From assembly GCA_963706755.1 (NCBI GenBank), contig CAVPNH010000001.1:62001-126000 (forward strand): a DNA stretch of 64,000 nt, given 5' to 3'. The stretch is from RPQJ01 sp963706755. GTDB lineage: Bacteria > Pseudomonadota > Gammaproteobacteria > Steroidobacterales > Steroidobacteraceae. Below are positions 32,653 through 42,900 of the stretch, in pieces. The position numbers and the translations under genes are program-made. Position 1 is the stretch's first letter. Each line of letters begins with the position of its first letter. The notes beneath the pieces are model-generated. The model made no database searches. It was given only the letters and a program-made list of their open reading frames with translations, and had not been told where the DNA came from.

Positions 32653-33837
32653 TCAGCCCAGTACCAGCACGTACTTCTCGCGCTTGAGCGGACGCGCCAG
32701 CCTGATCGCCATTACCTTGTCTCCGCCGGTGCGCTGCACCAGCGCCGTGAACCGGGCGCGCGCCTCGCCGCCCAGGACGCGGCCGCAGGACGCCGCCCTG
32801 TCGAAGTGCCACAGCCCGTGCGGGGCGCTGGCTCGGTGGACGGTGCACCCTCGCCACTGGTAGTCGAGGAAGCCCAGCGTCGCGTGGACCTGGCGCGCTC
32901 CGCTCGCCGATACCAGGTGTCCCGCCGGCAAGCCAGGATTCTCTTCCACCCAGGCGTTGTAGAACGCGGCATCCGCCAGCAGTTGCGCGCCCCAGTCCTG
33001 GAACATGAGTTTCAGCACGGGTTCCAGGGTGGTCGGAATTTCATCGTCCGCCGGATAGAACTCAGGACAATCGGGAAATTCGCCGTCGGCGATGCTCGCC
33101 AGGTTCATCCGCTCGGTCCAGCGATACACGTTCGGCGCAACGTTCTTCATCAACGTGGCCGGCACCGGGTCTCGCGCAAGGTGCGCGTAGAGCGGCGCCA
33201 TGAAGCCGAAATCGGCGATGCTGGGGCGGCCGCCCAGCAGGTACGGATAGTGCTGGAAGTGGACGTCGAGGACGTCGAGCAGTTCGAGGTAGGCGGCTTC
33301 GACGGTCGGGACGGTTTCGGGGGTCACGCCGAGGAGAGGCAGGAACCCGTTGAAATAGTCCATCAGTCGCTCGCCGGCCGAGAGACGCGCCTGGCGATCC
33401 GGCCCGGTATGCGCGGCCCGGCCGAACTCGGCGCGCAGGAAGTTCTCCTGCTGCGCGCGGTACGACCAGCGGTAATGCATCCCCGGCGGCAGCAGTGCCT
33501 CCGAGCCGTAGGCGCCGAGCAGCCAGGCCACCGCGCGTTGCACCGGCGTCTCCGGAATCATCAACGGCCTCGGCAGGCGGGCCTCGAAGTGGTCGATCAT
33601 CTCGCTCGTGTCCTGGATGACTTGCCCGTCGGGCGTCTCCAGGATCGGCACGACAAACAGGCCCACGGTCGGCACGATGCGGGCCTGGAAATCCGGGTGA
33701 GGCGGGTGGAGTTCGCGAAACGCGACTCCCTTCTTGATCATGTACGAGCGGATCTTGCCCGTGTAATAGGAATGAGGCGTGCCCCACAGGGTGTAGACGC
33801 CGGATATCTGCGGACTGCTAGGCATTGATTGCTCCAA
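32653..33837 (-). CDS. Glutathione S-transferase-like protein with a C-terminal extension
   Basis: 394 residues. An N-terminal thioredoxin-like GST domain (TLWGTPHSYYTGKIRSYMIK; VPILETPDGQVIQDTSEMID with the usual Asp/Ser region) is followed by an all-helical C domain (YLLGGRPSIADFGFMAPLY is a typical GST N-capping box). Residues beyond about 270 form an extra domain not found in ordinary 200-240-residue GSTs. Substrate unknown. It sits downstream of the MAPEG and methyltransferase genes on the same strand, suggesting a detoxification theme. Confidence 0.8.
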   Translation of the reverse strand: MEQSMPSSPQISGVYTLWGTPHSYYTGKIRSYMIKKGVAFRELHPPHPDFQARIVPTVGLFVVPILETPDGQVIQDTSEMIDHFEARLPRPLMIPETPVQRAVAWLLGAYGSEALLPPGMHYRWSYRAQQENFLRAEFGRAAHTGPDRQARLSAGERLMDYFNGFLPLLGVTPETVPTVEAAYLELLDVLDVHFQHYPYLLGGRPSIADFGFMAPLYAHLARDPVPATLMKNVAPNVYRWTERMNLASIADGEFPDCPEFYPADDEIPTTLEPVLKLMFQDWGAQLLADAAFYNAWVEENPGLPAGHLVSASGARQVHATLGFLDYQWRGCTVHRASAPHGLWHFDRAASCGRVLGGEARARFTALVQRTGGDKVMAIRLARPLKREKYVLVLG

Positions 33838-33942
33838 CGAGGGTCTGAATCAGCGGCTCGAGCCGTGCCTGCGAATCCTAGCAGGGCCGGGAGCCTGGGG
33901 CATCGCAGGCCGGGCGGGCCGAGAGGGTGGTTGCGGCTGCGA

Positions 33943-34720
33943 TCACGCCGTGCCGACCACCACCACCTGTTCGCCGGGGATGCATACGCCCGCCGCGCCT
34001 TCGTATCGCTGGAATCCGCCCTCGATGTCCGCCCACGCACCGTCCCGCCGGTCGGCCGGGAGCGCCGAGAGCAGTTCCGCGAGCGAGCTCGAGGCACGAA
34101 GCTGGTGGATCATGCTCGCAAGGTCCGCGTAGGTCCGTTGCACCCGGATGACGCGCGCCCGCACGTCCGTGAATCCGGCAACGGTCAACGCCGCCTGCAC
34201 GTCCGTAGCCGCGACCCTGAACGCCTGTACGTACTCGGGCGGCGGTTCCGGAAGCGTTCGCCTGCGCTCCACTGCGGCGATCGGGATCGCGTGGAAGGGC
34301 TCGCGTTCGAGAGGCCCGTAGACGGAGGCCACGAACCGCCCGCCGCGGCGCAAGGCCACCCGAATCCTGTGTAGCGCGCGCCCCAGGTCTCGGAAGTACA
34401 TCACGCAGTTCCGGGCCAGCGCGACGTCGAACGTGCCGGGCTCGAGCGCGAGGTCCTCGGCGGCGGACTCGAGGACCTCGATCGTGCGCAGTGCGCCATG
34501 CGCGCCGATGCGCGTCGCGATGCCCGCCATCTTTTCGCGGGAGACGTCCGTCGCGAGCACGAAGCCCGAGCGGTCCGGTCGCCTGCGCGGCCAGCAGCGC
34601 CATGTCGCCGCTGCCGCTGCCGATGTCGAGCACGCGCTGGCCCGGCGCTATCCGCGCCTCCTCGAGCATGCACCCGGCCACGGGTGCGAGCGCCTCGGCA
34701 TAGGCCGTCGCGCGCTGCAT
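33943..34720 (-). pseudogene. Class I SAM-dependent methyltransferase, one frameshift
   Basis: Starts at the ATG at 34720 (MQRATAYAEALAPVAGC). Motif I VLDIGSGSGDMALLA is clear, followed by a break near 34566-34570 (one extra C in GGGCTTCG on the minus strand), after which ATDVSREKMAGIA, ESAAEDLAL and NCVMYFRDLGRALHRI continue the Rossmann fold in the shifted frame. Total about 258 residues if corrected. Acceptor unknown; UbiE/small-molecule type is most likely. Lies 14 bases downstream of the MAPEG stop. Confidence 0.75.
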
Positions 34721-34734
34721 CCGCGCCAGTCGCC

Positions 34735-35121
34735 TCAGTGGAGCTGGGCGAGGATCATCAGTATCCCAGCGAAGCCCGCGGTCCACACCACGGTGCGCAG
34801 CCAGGGAATGCCCGCGATGTACACCACGGCGTACGCCGTCCGCGCGTAGACGAAGAGCTTAGCGCCCATGACCGTCGTGTCGTTGCTCACCCCCGCCGCA
34901 TGCGCGACGAGCACCAGCGCCGCGAAGGGCAGCAGGCTTTCCGCCATGTTGCGGTACGCCCGCTGCGCGCGTCCGACCCATCCCTTGCCGTCGACGGGCG
35001 CGTCGCGGTTGCCGGCCAGCACGGCCGGCGAGAACTGGCTCATCCCGCCCGCAATCGCGACCAGGAGTTGTGCGATCCAGAGCCCGACCGCACAGACCAG
35101 CATCGTGAGTTCTACAGTCAT
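34735..35121 (-). CDS. MAPEG family membrane protein
   Basis: 128 residues with four hydrophobic segments. MAPEG hallmarks: VGRAQRAYRNMAESLLPFAALVL and the C-terminal ARTAYAVVYIAGIPWLRTVVW. Family members are membrane glutathione-dependent transferases or isomerases; bacterial ones of this size are mostly uncharacterised. Position next to methyltransferase, SDR and GST-like genes fits small-molecule detoxification. Confidence 0.88.
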   Translation of the reverse strand: MTVELTMLVCAVGLWIAQLLVAIAGGMSQFSPAVLAGNRDAPVDGKGWVGRAQRAYRNMAESLLPFAALVLVAHAAGVSNDTTVMGAKLFVYARTAYAVVYIAGIPWLRTVVWTAGFAGILMILAQLH

Positions 35122-35265
35122 GCGAAAACCTCCCTACGTTGCGATTCGGGCCGCGCAATGACGCGCGACCCGCCGGCCACGGACTCTACACGGGTTCGGT
35201 GGCCGGCCGCGACAGGCCGCGGCGGTCGGGGCAGCGCGCCGCCAGGTCGGGACGGCGCGCTGTGG

Positions 35266-36093
35266 TCAGGGCAGGTAGCCGCTCTTCTTCGCCCCGGAGA
35301 TCGTCAGCTTGCGGGCCATCCTGCGCGACAGGCGCATCAGCAGGTAGCCCACGCGCGCCATCGGGCCGGTCGGCAACACGATCGCGTCGCTCTCCACGGC
35401 GCGCACGATGTCCTCGGCGACGACGCTCGGGTGGCATCCCTCCGCGTCGTAGTACTGCTGCAGCTTCCTCGTCTGCGCTTCGGTCATGCCGGGTGCCGTG
35501 CCGCTCACGTGCACGATGGCGGTATTGATGATGCCCGGGCATACGATCAGTACGGAGACCTCCGTGTCGTGCAGTTCGAGCGCGAGCACCTCGGACAGCC
35601 CGACCACCGCGTGCTTCGATGCAGCGTAGGCCGACATGTTCGGCGCCGGCGCGAACCCCGCGAGCGACGCGATGTTGACGACCTTGCGCTGCCCGCCCGC
35701 CGCCCGCATCGCCGGAAGAAATGCGTCGATGCAGTGCACGATGCCGAGGACGTTGATGTCCAGGATCCGCCGCCACTCGGCCAGCGGCGTCTCCTCGAAG
35801 CCGCCGAGGAATGCGACACCTGCGTTGTTGACCAGGACATCCACGGTGCCCACGTCCCTGTGGACGGCGGCCGCGAACGCATTCACCGACTCCTCGCTCG
35901 CGACGTCGCAGGCGATCGCGTGGCACTGCGCTCCCGACGCGACAAGCTCGACCCGCGCCTTCTCGAGTGCGGCGGCGTTGATGTCGGAGATGACGAGCCG
36001 CGCTCCGCGTCGGGCGAACGAGCGGGCGCACTCGTAGCCGATGCCCGACGCGGCGCCGGTGACGAGGACCAGGCGGTTCTTCAGTGGTTTCAT
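35266..36093 (-). CDS. Short-chain dehydrogenase/reductase
   Basis: 275 residues. Cofactor motif TGAASGIGYECA near the N terminus, VNNAGVAFLGGFE, and the catalytic Tyr in YAASKHAVVGLSE (YxxxK) with the preceding NIASLAGF Ser are all intact. Classical SDR. The ATG overlaps the stop of the TPP-enzyme gene upstream (ATGA), so both are probably made together and may act in one pathway: the TPP enzyme making a 2-hydroxyketone or aldehyde and the SDR reducing or oxidising it (inference). Confidence 0.9.
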   Translation of the reverse strand: MKPLKNRLVLVTGAASGIGYECARSFARRGARLVISDINAAALEKARVELVASGAQCHAIACDVASEESVNAFAAAVHRDVGTVDVLVNNAGVAFLGGFEETPLAEWRRILDINVLGIVHCIDAFLPAMRAAGGQRKVVNIASLAGFAPAPNMSAYAASKHAVVGLSEVLALELHDTEVSVLIVCPGIINTAIVHVSGTAPGMTEAQTRKLQQYYDAEGCHPSVVAEDIVRAVESDAIVLPTGPMARVGYLLMRLSRRMARKLTISGAKKSGYLP

Positions 36094-37798
36094 GCCGAGG
36101 GCCCGAAATAGACTTCGAAGAAGCGCCCCACGACCGACAGCGGCACCGAGAGGTTCGCGTCCTTGCTGGTGCGGACGCAGACGAGCGCCGGGCCGTCGTG
36201 CGCCCGGGCGCGGGCGAGTGCGGGCGGCAGGTCTGCGATGGAGTCCACGTACTCGCCGTGGCAGCCGAGACCCTTGGCTACCATATCCCAGCGGACCTCA
36301 CCCATCGACGTGCCGAAGTCACGTCCCCAGCGGGCCATCTCGTTCGGGATCTCCATGGTCCACTGGCCCTCGGCCATGACGACGACCGTGACCTTCACGC
36401 CCTGGTTGGCCGCAGTCTCCAGTTCCATGACGTTGAAGCCGGCCGCGCCGTCGCCCGTCACGCACACGACCTCGCGCGACGGGTCGCCGAGCTTCGAACC
36501 GATGGCGGCCGGGATGCCTGTGCCGAGCATGCCGAGTTCCAGGATGCTGTGGAATGACGACGGTCGCGTCGATGGCAGCGCAAGGGTTGCCCACAGCGAG
36601 GTGTTGCCTCCGTCCACGTGGTACACGGCGTCACCGCCGAATACGGCGCCCACGACTGCGCAGGCCTGGCCCGGGTGGATGCCGGGTCCGCTCCAGGCCA
36701 CGACCTGTGCCTGGATTGCCTCCCGGAACGCCGCCTGGGCGGCCCTCAAGCCGTCGAGGTCCTTGCGGCCCAGGCTCGCGGCCTTGCGGGTGCGCAGCCT
36801 TTCGACGAGGCCCGCCAGCGTCGCCTTGGCGTCGGCCACGATGCCGAGCGCCACCGGCCTCGATACGCCGATGTTGCGCGGGTCCACGTCCACGTGGATC
36901 AGCTTGCAGCGCTTGCCGTCGCCCCAGTACTTGTCGAAGGGCACGTCGAGGTTGCCGATGCGCGAGCCGACCGCCAGCATCACGTCCGCGTTGCGGCGCA
37001 GGTCGTCGGCCGCGGGACTCTGCGACATGAAGCAGAGCGGGTGGTCGTGCGGCATCACGCTGCGGCCTGCCATCGACGGGATGACCGGGCAGTTCATCAG
37101 TTCGGCGAGTTCGATCAGCGCGGCATTGGCCGACGCGCGATCGACGCCGCAGCCGGCGAAGATGACCGGCGCCTTGGCGTTGGCCAGCAGGTCCGCCGCG
37201 GCATCGAGCTGCGCCGCGGAGGGTTGCGGCGTGCCGGCGCGCCCGGACGCGGCGCGGATAGATCGGCGCGGTCGACGGGTCGCCCGTCGCGTACAGGATG
37301 GGACCCGGGCACCTCGAGGTGCACCGGACCGGGTCGTCCGGCCCACATCTCGCGGAAGCCCATGCGCACGACTTCAGGGATTCGCGTCCACTCGAAGATC
37401 GGCCCGCCCCATTTCACCACGGGCTTGAAGAGGTCGAGCTGGTCCTGTCCCTGGAAGGTGGCCGGCGTCGACGGGTACACGATCCCCGGGCGGTGCTGCG
37501 AAGTGATCGCCACGACCGGCACGCCTTCGTGCCGCGCGGTGAGTACGCCGGGGACGAGGTTGGCCGAGCCGGGGCCCGGGTTGCCGAGAACGGCCGCGAC
37601 CTGCCCCGTGGTCTTGTACAGGCCTTCCGCCATGTGCACGCCGGCGGACTCGTGCCGCACCGGGATGCGGCGGATGCCGTTTGCCTCGAGGGCCGCGAGC
37701 AGCGGATCGATCTCGGGGCAGGGCAGGCCGAAGATGAACTTCACGCCCTCGTTCGCCAGTGCCTGGGCCAGGAGTTCGCCGCCGGTGAGTTCGGTCAT
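36090..37798 (-). pseudogene. Thiamine-pyrophosphate enzyme (acetolactate synthase/decarboxylase-like), two +1 frameshifts
   Basis: N-terminal PYR domain with the TPP-activating Glu in PVRHESAGVHMAEG, a central domain (VIFAGCGVDRASANAALIE), and a C-terminal PP domain with GDGAAGFNVMELETAANQGV binding TPP-Mg. The frame breaks twice: an extra C near 37312 (GGGTCCCATCC on the minus strand) and an extra C near 37255 (CCGCGCCGCG). Correction gives about 568 residues, normal for the family. Substrate unclear: benzoylformate decarboxylase, oxalyl-CoA decarboxylase and acetolactate synthase relatives all look alike here. Divergent from an AraC-type regulator. Confidence 0.8.
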
Positions 37799-37875
37799 CG
37801 CAGTCCCCCTTTGTCGCGTGCGCGACAGACAGTCCGAGTACGCCGATTAGTCTCACCGTGCGGCGGTGACTGTAC

Positions 37876-37914
37876 TGATATTTTCTGACATGCTGCTGAT
37901 GTTTTAAGACATGC
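37876..37914. promoter_or_regulatory. Direct-repeat operator for the AraC-type regulator
   Basis: Two 18-base direct repeats, TGATATTTTCTGACATGC (37876-37893) and TGATGTTTTAAGACATGC (37897-37914), identical at 15 of 18 positions. Their starts are 21 bases apart, two helical turns, so both would face the same side of DNA, as AraC/XylS-family sites usually do. They lie between the divergent TPP-enzyme and regulator genes. Confidence 0.7.
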
Positions 37915-37969
37915 GGAACAGGGGTCCCGGGGCCGCGCCCTGCACCGGGCGGCATGGGCGGAACCCAGC

Positions 37970-39002
37970 GTGACGACGCATCCCAGCCATTACCCGGCCC
38001 GGTATTTCCTGACACTGCTCGAGTACCTCGACGCAGATGGGCGTCGAGCAGGCCGCGGTCCTGCGTGCCGCGCGCATCGGTCGCTCGAGGACCCGAAGAT
38101 GCGGCTCACGCTGCAGCCAGCTCGAGTCGCTGCTCGCCGCGGCGGAACGGTTGAGCGGTCGCCTGACCTCGGGTTCGAGCTCGGGCGGCGCGTCAAGACG
38201 ACCTCGCACGACATCCTGGGCTACGCGCTGCTCACGAGTCCCACGCTGCGTCACGCGCTCAGGCTGCTCTCGAGCTACCAGCGGCTGATCAACCCCGCGT
38301 TCACGCTGGAACTGCAGCACCGCGCGGGCCGCGTGGACCTCCTCTACAGGCCGGCCATGGCGCTTTCGCATCGCGCGATGCGCGTGGTGCAGGAGACCAT
38401 CGCCGTCTCGAATCACTACGAGTTCCGCTCGCTGCTGCAGCGGGACCTGCCGCCGTACGACATACACTTTTCGGTCGAGCGCCCGCAACATGCGGATCGT
38501 TACGCCGACCTCGCCCCGGCCCGGGTGCACTGGGGCGACCTGCTGCCGGGGCTCCGGCTGTCGATGGATGCCGCGGTGCTCGACATGCCGCTCGCCATGG
38601 CGGACCCGCGGGCCATGCAGGCGGCCGAGCAGCGTTGCGTGGCGCTGATGCGCGACGCGCGTGGCAGTCCGCGGTGGAGCGAGTGGTGCCGGATGATGTT
38701 GCGCGAAGCGGAAGACACGCAGCCGACACTCGAGCAGCTCGCGCGCTTCGTGAACCTGTCGGCCCGCACGCTCAGCAGGTACCTCGAGGCGGAGAACTCG
38801 GGCTTTCGAGAGCTGTCGCTGCAGGTGCGGACTGAGCGGGCGAGGCAGCCTGCTCACGAAGGGCGACCAGTCGGTGACCCGCATCGCCTACCGGCTCGGC
38901 TACAGCGACGTTGCGAGCTTCATCCGCAGCTTCAGCGGACCGCACGGGCCAGACGCCCGGCGCATGGCGAGCGCGCGCCTCAGGGCGTCGCGTTCGCCAT
39001 TA
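37970..39002 (+). pseudogene. AraC-family transcriptional regulator with multiple indels
   Basis: GTG start at 37970. The N-terminal part resembles the arabinose-binding-like domain found in OruR/ArgR-type AraC regulators (YGYALLTSPTLRHALRLL-type segment; exact: GYALLTSPTLRHALRLLSS). The C-terminal helix-turn-helix is RARSLLTKG...VTRIAYRLGYSDVASFIRSF. At least five frame changes are needed: about 38038 (+1), 38090 (-1), 38125 (+1), 38160 (-1) and 38850 (+1), with a further one needed to end at the TAG near 39002. That many indels within 1 kb makes decay or poor local sequence quality likely. Probable partner of the repeats at 37876-37914. Confidence 0.65.
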
Positions 39003-39947
39003 GCCTTCGACGTGCGCGGCGGCGCTCGCCGCGAGCGCCGGCAGGTCGTAGCCGCCTTCCAGCGTGGACACGATGCGCCCGCCCGCGTGCCGATTGGCCA
39101 CAGCGCAGGCGGCGTCGGTGATCCAGGCGTAGTCCTCGGTCGTGAGTCGCAGCTCGGCGAGCGGGTCGGCCGCGTGGGCGTCGAAACCCGCCGAGATGAA
39201 GATCATCTGCGGCGCGAACGCGTCGAGCGCCGGCAGCCATTGTTCGGTGACGACCGCGCGGAACGCCTCGCTGCCGCTGCCCGCGGGCAGGGGACAGTTG
39301 AGGATGCGGCCCGGCACCGATGGCGGGTTCATGTCCGGATAGAGCGGGTACTGGTAGAGCGAGCAGAGAAGCACGCGACCGTCGTCGCGGAAAATGTCCT
39401 CGGTGCCGTTACCGAGGTGCACGTCGAAGTCGAGGATCGCGACCCGTTCGAGGCCGTGCCGGTCGAGCGCGTGCGCCGCGCCGACGGCCACGTTGTTGAA
39501 GAAGCAGAATCCCATCGCCCGGCTGCGCTCGGCGTGATGGCCCGGCGGCCGCACGTTGCAGAAGGCGCGGCCGGCCCGTCCAGCCGTCACGAGGTCCACG
39601 GCGAGCACGTTGGCGCCCGCGGCCCGAAGCGCCGCCTCGAGCGTCTCCGGGCACATGGCGGTGTCGGGGTCCAGTGCCTCGAGGCCCGCGGCCGGCGCCT
39701 TCGCCCGTATGTATTCCAGGTAAGTCGCGGGATGCACGCGACCGAGCTGTTCGTCGGTTGCCCGGGGCGCCTCGTAGTGCGCGAGGAAGTCGTGGAGGCC
39801 CCGCGTGCGCAGCTCCTCCGCGATGACGCTGACGCGAGCCGGTTGCTCGGGATGGCCCGGCGTCATCTGGTGCAGGCGGCAGGCCGCGTGCGAGATGAAC
39901 GCGACAGGAAAGTGCGTTCCGCAGTGCTCGTCCCGTGGCTGGTCCAT
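39000..39947 (-). CDS. Histone-deacetylase-family (class II-like) amidohydrolase
   Basis: 315 residues. Zinc-dependent deacetylase of the HDAC/acetylpolyamine amidohydrolase superfamily. Motifs: HPEQPARV, RPPGHHAERSRAMGFCFFNN (catalytic His pair), DFDVHLGNGTED, GFDAHAADPLAEL and the C-terminal EGGYDLPAL. Zinc ligands Asp-x-His and the later Asp are kept. The usual second His of DVHHGNG is Leu here. Substrate could be an acetylated polyamine, small molecule or protein. It converges with the AraC gene. Confidence 0.9.
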   Translation of the reverse strand: MDQPRDEHCGTHFPVAFISHAACRLHQMTPGHPEQPARVSVIAEELRTRGLHDFLAHYEAPRATDEQLGRVHPATYLEYIRAKAPAAGLEALDPDTAMCPETLEAALRAAGANVLAVDLVTAGRAGRAFCNVRPPGHHAERSRAMGFCFFNNVAVGAAHALDRHGLERVAILDFDVHLGNGTEDIFRDDGRVLLCSLYQYPLYPDMNPPSVPGRILNCPLPAGSGSEAFRAVVTEQWLPALDAFAPQMIFISAGFDAHAADPLAELRLTTEDYAWITDAACAVANRHAGGRIVSTLEGGYDLPALAASAAAHVEG

Positions 39948-39957
39948 GCGCGGCCCG

Positions 39958-42900
39958 TTAGCCCGCGTCGCTGGTCGCCTGCGGCGACCGCCCGTGCCCG
40001 AACAGGCGCTGCACGGTGACGAAAAACAGCGGCGTGAAGAACACGCCGAGCACGGTGCCCGCGATCATTCCGCCGAGTACGCCAGTGCCGATGGCGCGCT
40101 GAGCGCCCGAGCCTGCCCCGGTCGCGATCGCGAGCGGCAGCACGCCGAGACCGAAGGCGAGCGAGGTCATGAGGATCGGCCGCAGGCGGATGCGGACCGC
40201 CAGCATCGTGGCCTCGACGAGGTCCATGCCTTTCGCGAGGTTGTCCTTGGCGAAGGTGATGATCAGGATCGCGTTCTTGCTCGCGAGGCCGACCGTCGTG
40301 AGCATCGCGACCTGGAAGTAGACGTCACGCTCCATGCCGCGCAGCGTGGACGCGAGCACCGTGCCGAGGATGCCGAGCGGCACGACCAGCATCACGGCGC
40401 TGGGGATCGCCCAGCTCTCGTACATCGCGGCGAGGCACAGGAAGACGACGAGCAGCGACAGCGCATAGAGGAGTGGCGTCTGCGCCCCGGCCTCCCGTTC
40501 CTGGTAGGACTGGCCGGTCCACTCGAGGCCGATGCCGCGCGGCAGTTGTGCCACGAGGCGCTCGACCTCGGACATCGCGGTGCCCGAGCTCACGCCCGGC
40601 GCAGGCTCGCCGTTGATCTCGAGAGACGAGGCGCCGTTGTAGCGCTCGAGCCGCGGCGGACCGTAGTCCCAGCGCCAGCTCGCGAAGGCCTGGAAAGGCA
40701 CCATCTCGCCGTTCGAATTGCGGACCGCCCAGCGGCTGAAGTCCTCGGGTACCATTCGATACGGCGCATCCGACTGCACGTAGACGCGCTTCACGCGCCC
40801 GCGGTCCACGAAATCATCCACGTACTGGCCGCCCCAGGCTGTGGCGAGCGTCGCACTGATGTCGTCGATCGAGAGGCCGAGCGCCGCGGCCTTCTTGTTG
40901 TCCACGTCGATGCGGAACTGCGGTGCGTCGTCCTGCCCGTTCGGCCGCACGTTCGCGAGCAGCTTGTCCTGCATCGCGGCGCCGAGGAACTGGTTGCGGG
41001 CCGCGACGAGCGCCTCGTGGCCGAGGCTGGCATCGTCCTTGAGATTGAAGACGAAGCCCTTCGAGGTGCCGAGTTCGGGCAGCGGAGGAGGGGCGAAGGC
41101 GAACGCCATCGCATCCTTGATCTGCATCAGGCTCATCATCGCGCGGCCCGCGACCGCATCGACGCCGAGTTCCTTCGACTTGCGCTCGGACCAGTCCTTG
41201 AGGTTGACCCAGGCGATGCCGGCGTTCTGGCCGCTGCCGGAGAAGCTGAAGCCCTGCACCGTGAATACCGAGCGGACCGTGTCCTTCTCGTTCTCGAGGA
41301 AGTGGCGCTCGACGGCGTAGATCGAATCCATCGTGCGTTGCTGCGTCGCCCCTGGCGGCGCCATGACCTGTGCCATGAGCCAACCCTGGTCTTCCTGGGG
41401 CAGGAATGCCGTCGGTAGGCGCAGGAACAGCACGGCCGCGATCGCCACCATCGCCAAGAAGGCCGCGAGGTAACGGCCGCGCCGTCCCAGCATGCGCCGC
41501 ACCGACCCCTGGTAGTGCGTGCTGCCGCGGTCGAACCTGCGGTTGAACCAGTCGAAGAAACCGTGGCCGCCCAGGTGCCCGCCGCTCGGCACGGGCTTCA
41601 GCATCGTGGCGCAGAGCGCCGGCGTGAGCACGATGGCGACCGCGACCGACAGCGCCATGGCCGAGACGATGGTCGCGGAGAACTGGCGGTAGATGATGCC
41701 GGTCGAGCCGCCAAGGAAGGCCATGGGCACGAATACCGCGGCGAGCACGAGGCCGACGCCGATGAGCGCGCCGGTGATCTGGTCCATGGACTTTCGCGTT
41801 GCCTCGAGCGGCGACAGTCCCTCCTCGTGCATGATGCGTTCGACGTTCTCGACCACGACGATGGCGTCGTCCACCAGCAGTCCGATAGCGAGCACCATCG
41901 CGAACATCGTCAGCATGTTGACCGAGTAGCCGAGGGTCACGAGCACCGTGAAGGTGCCGAGCAGCACCACCGGCACGGCGATGGTCGGGATCAGGGTCGC
42001 GCGCAGGTTCTGCAGGAACAGGAACATCACCAGGAACACGAGCACGACGGCCTCGAGCAGCGTCACGATCACGCCCTGGATCGCGCTCCGCACGAAGGGC
42101 GTGGTGTCGAAGGGCACGGCGGTCTGCATCCCCTTCGGGAAGGACTGGGCGAGCTGCGCGAGCTTCGCCTCTACCGCGCGCGAGGTGGCGAGCGCGTTGG
42201 CGCCGGTCGCGAGCGATACCGCGATGCCCGTGGCCGGATGGCCATTGAAGCGGGCGATGTGGCTGTATCGCTCGGCGCCGAGTTCCACCCTTGCCACGTC
42301 GCCGAGCATGAGCGTCGAGCCGTCGGGGTTGCCACGCAGCACGATCGCGCGGAACTGCTCGGGCGTCTGCAGGCGGCCCTGCGCTGTGATCGAGGCGTTC
42401 AGCTGCTGGCCCGGGACCGCTGGCGTTCCGCCGAGCTCGCCGATGGCGACCTGCTGGTTCTGGGCGCGGATGGCCGCGATCACGTCGCCCGGATTGAGGT
42501 GATAGGTCTCGAGACGGCTCGGGTCGAGCCAGATGCGCATGGCGTACTTCGTGCCGAACACCTCGACGTTGCCGACGCCCGGCACGCGGGCAAGTGGATC
42601 GACCACGTTCGCCGCGACGTAGTCCGCGATGTCGTCCGCCTCGAGGCGGCTGTCGACGGACAGGAAGGCCACGACCATCAGGAATCCGGTATCCGACTTG
42701 GAGACACTGACGCCCTGCTGGCGGACGGTCGCCGGCAGCAGCGGCGTGGCGAGTTGCAGCTTGTTCTGCACCTGCACCTGCGCGACGTCGGCATTGGTGC
42801 CGCTCTCGAAGGTGAGGCTGATGGAGGCTCCACCGTCCGACCCGCTGGTCGAGGACATGTAGAGGAGCCCGTCCAGCCCCTTCATGCTCTGCTCGATGAT

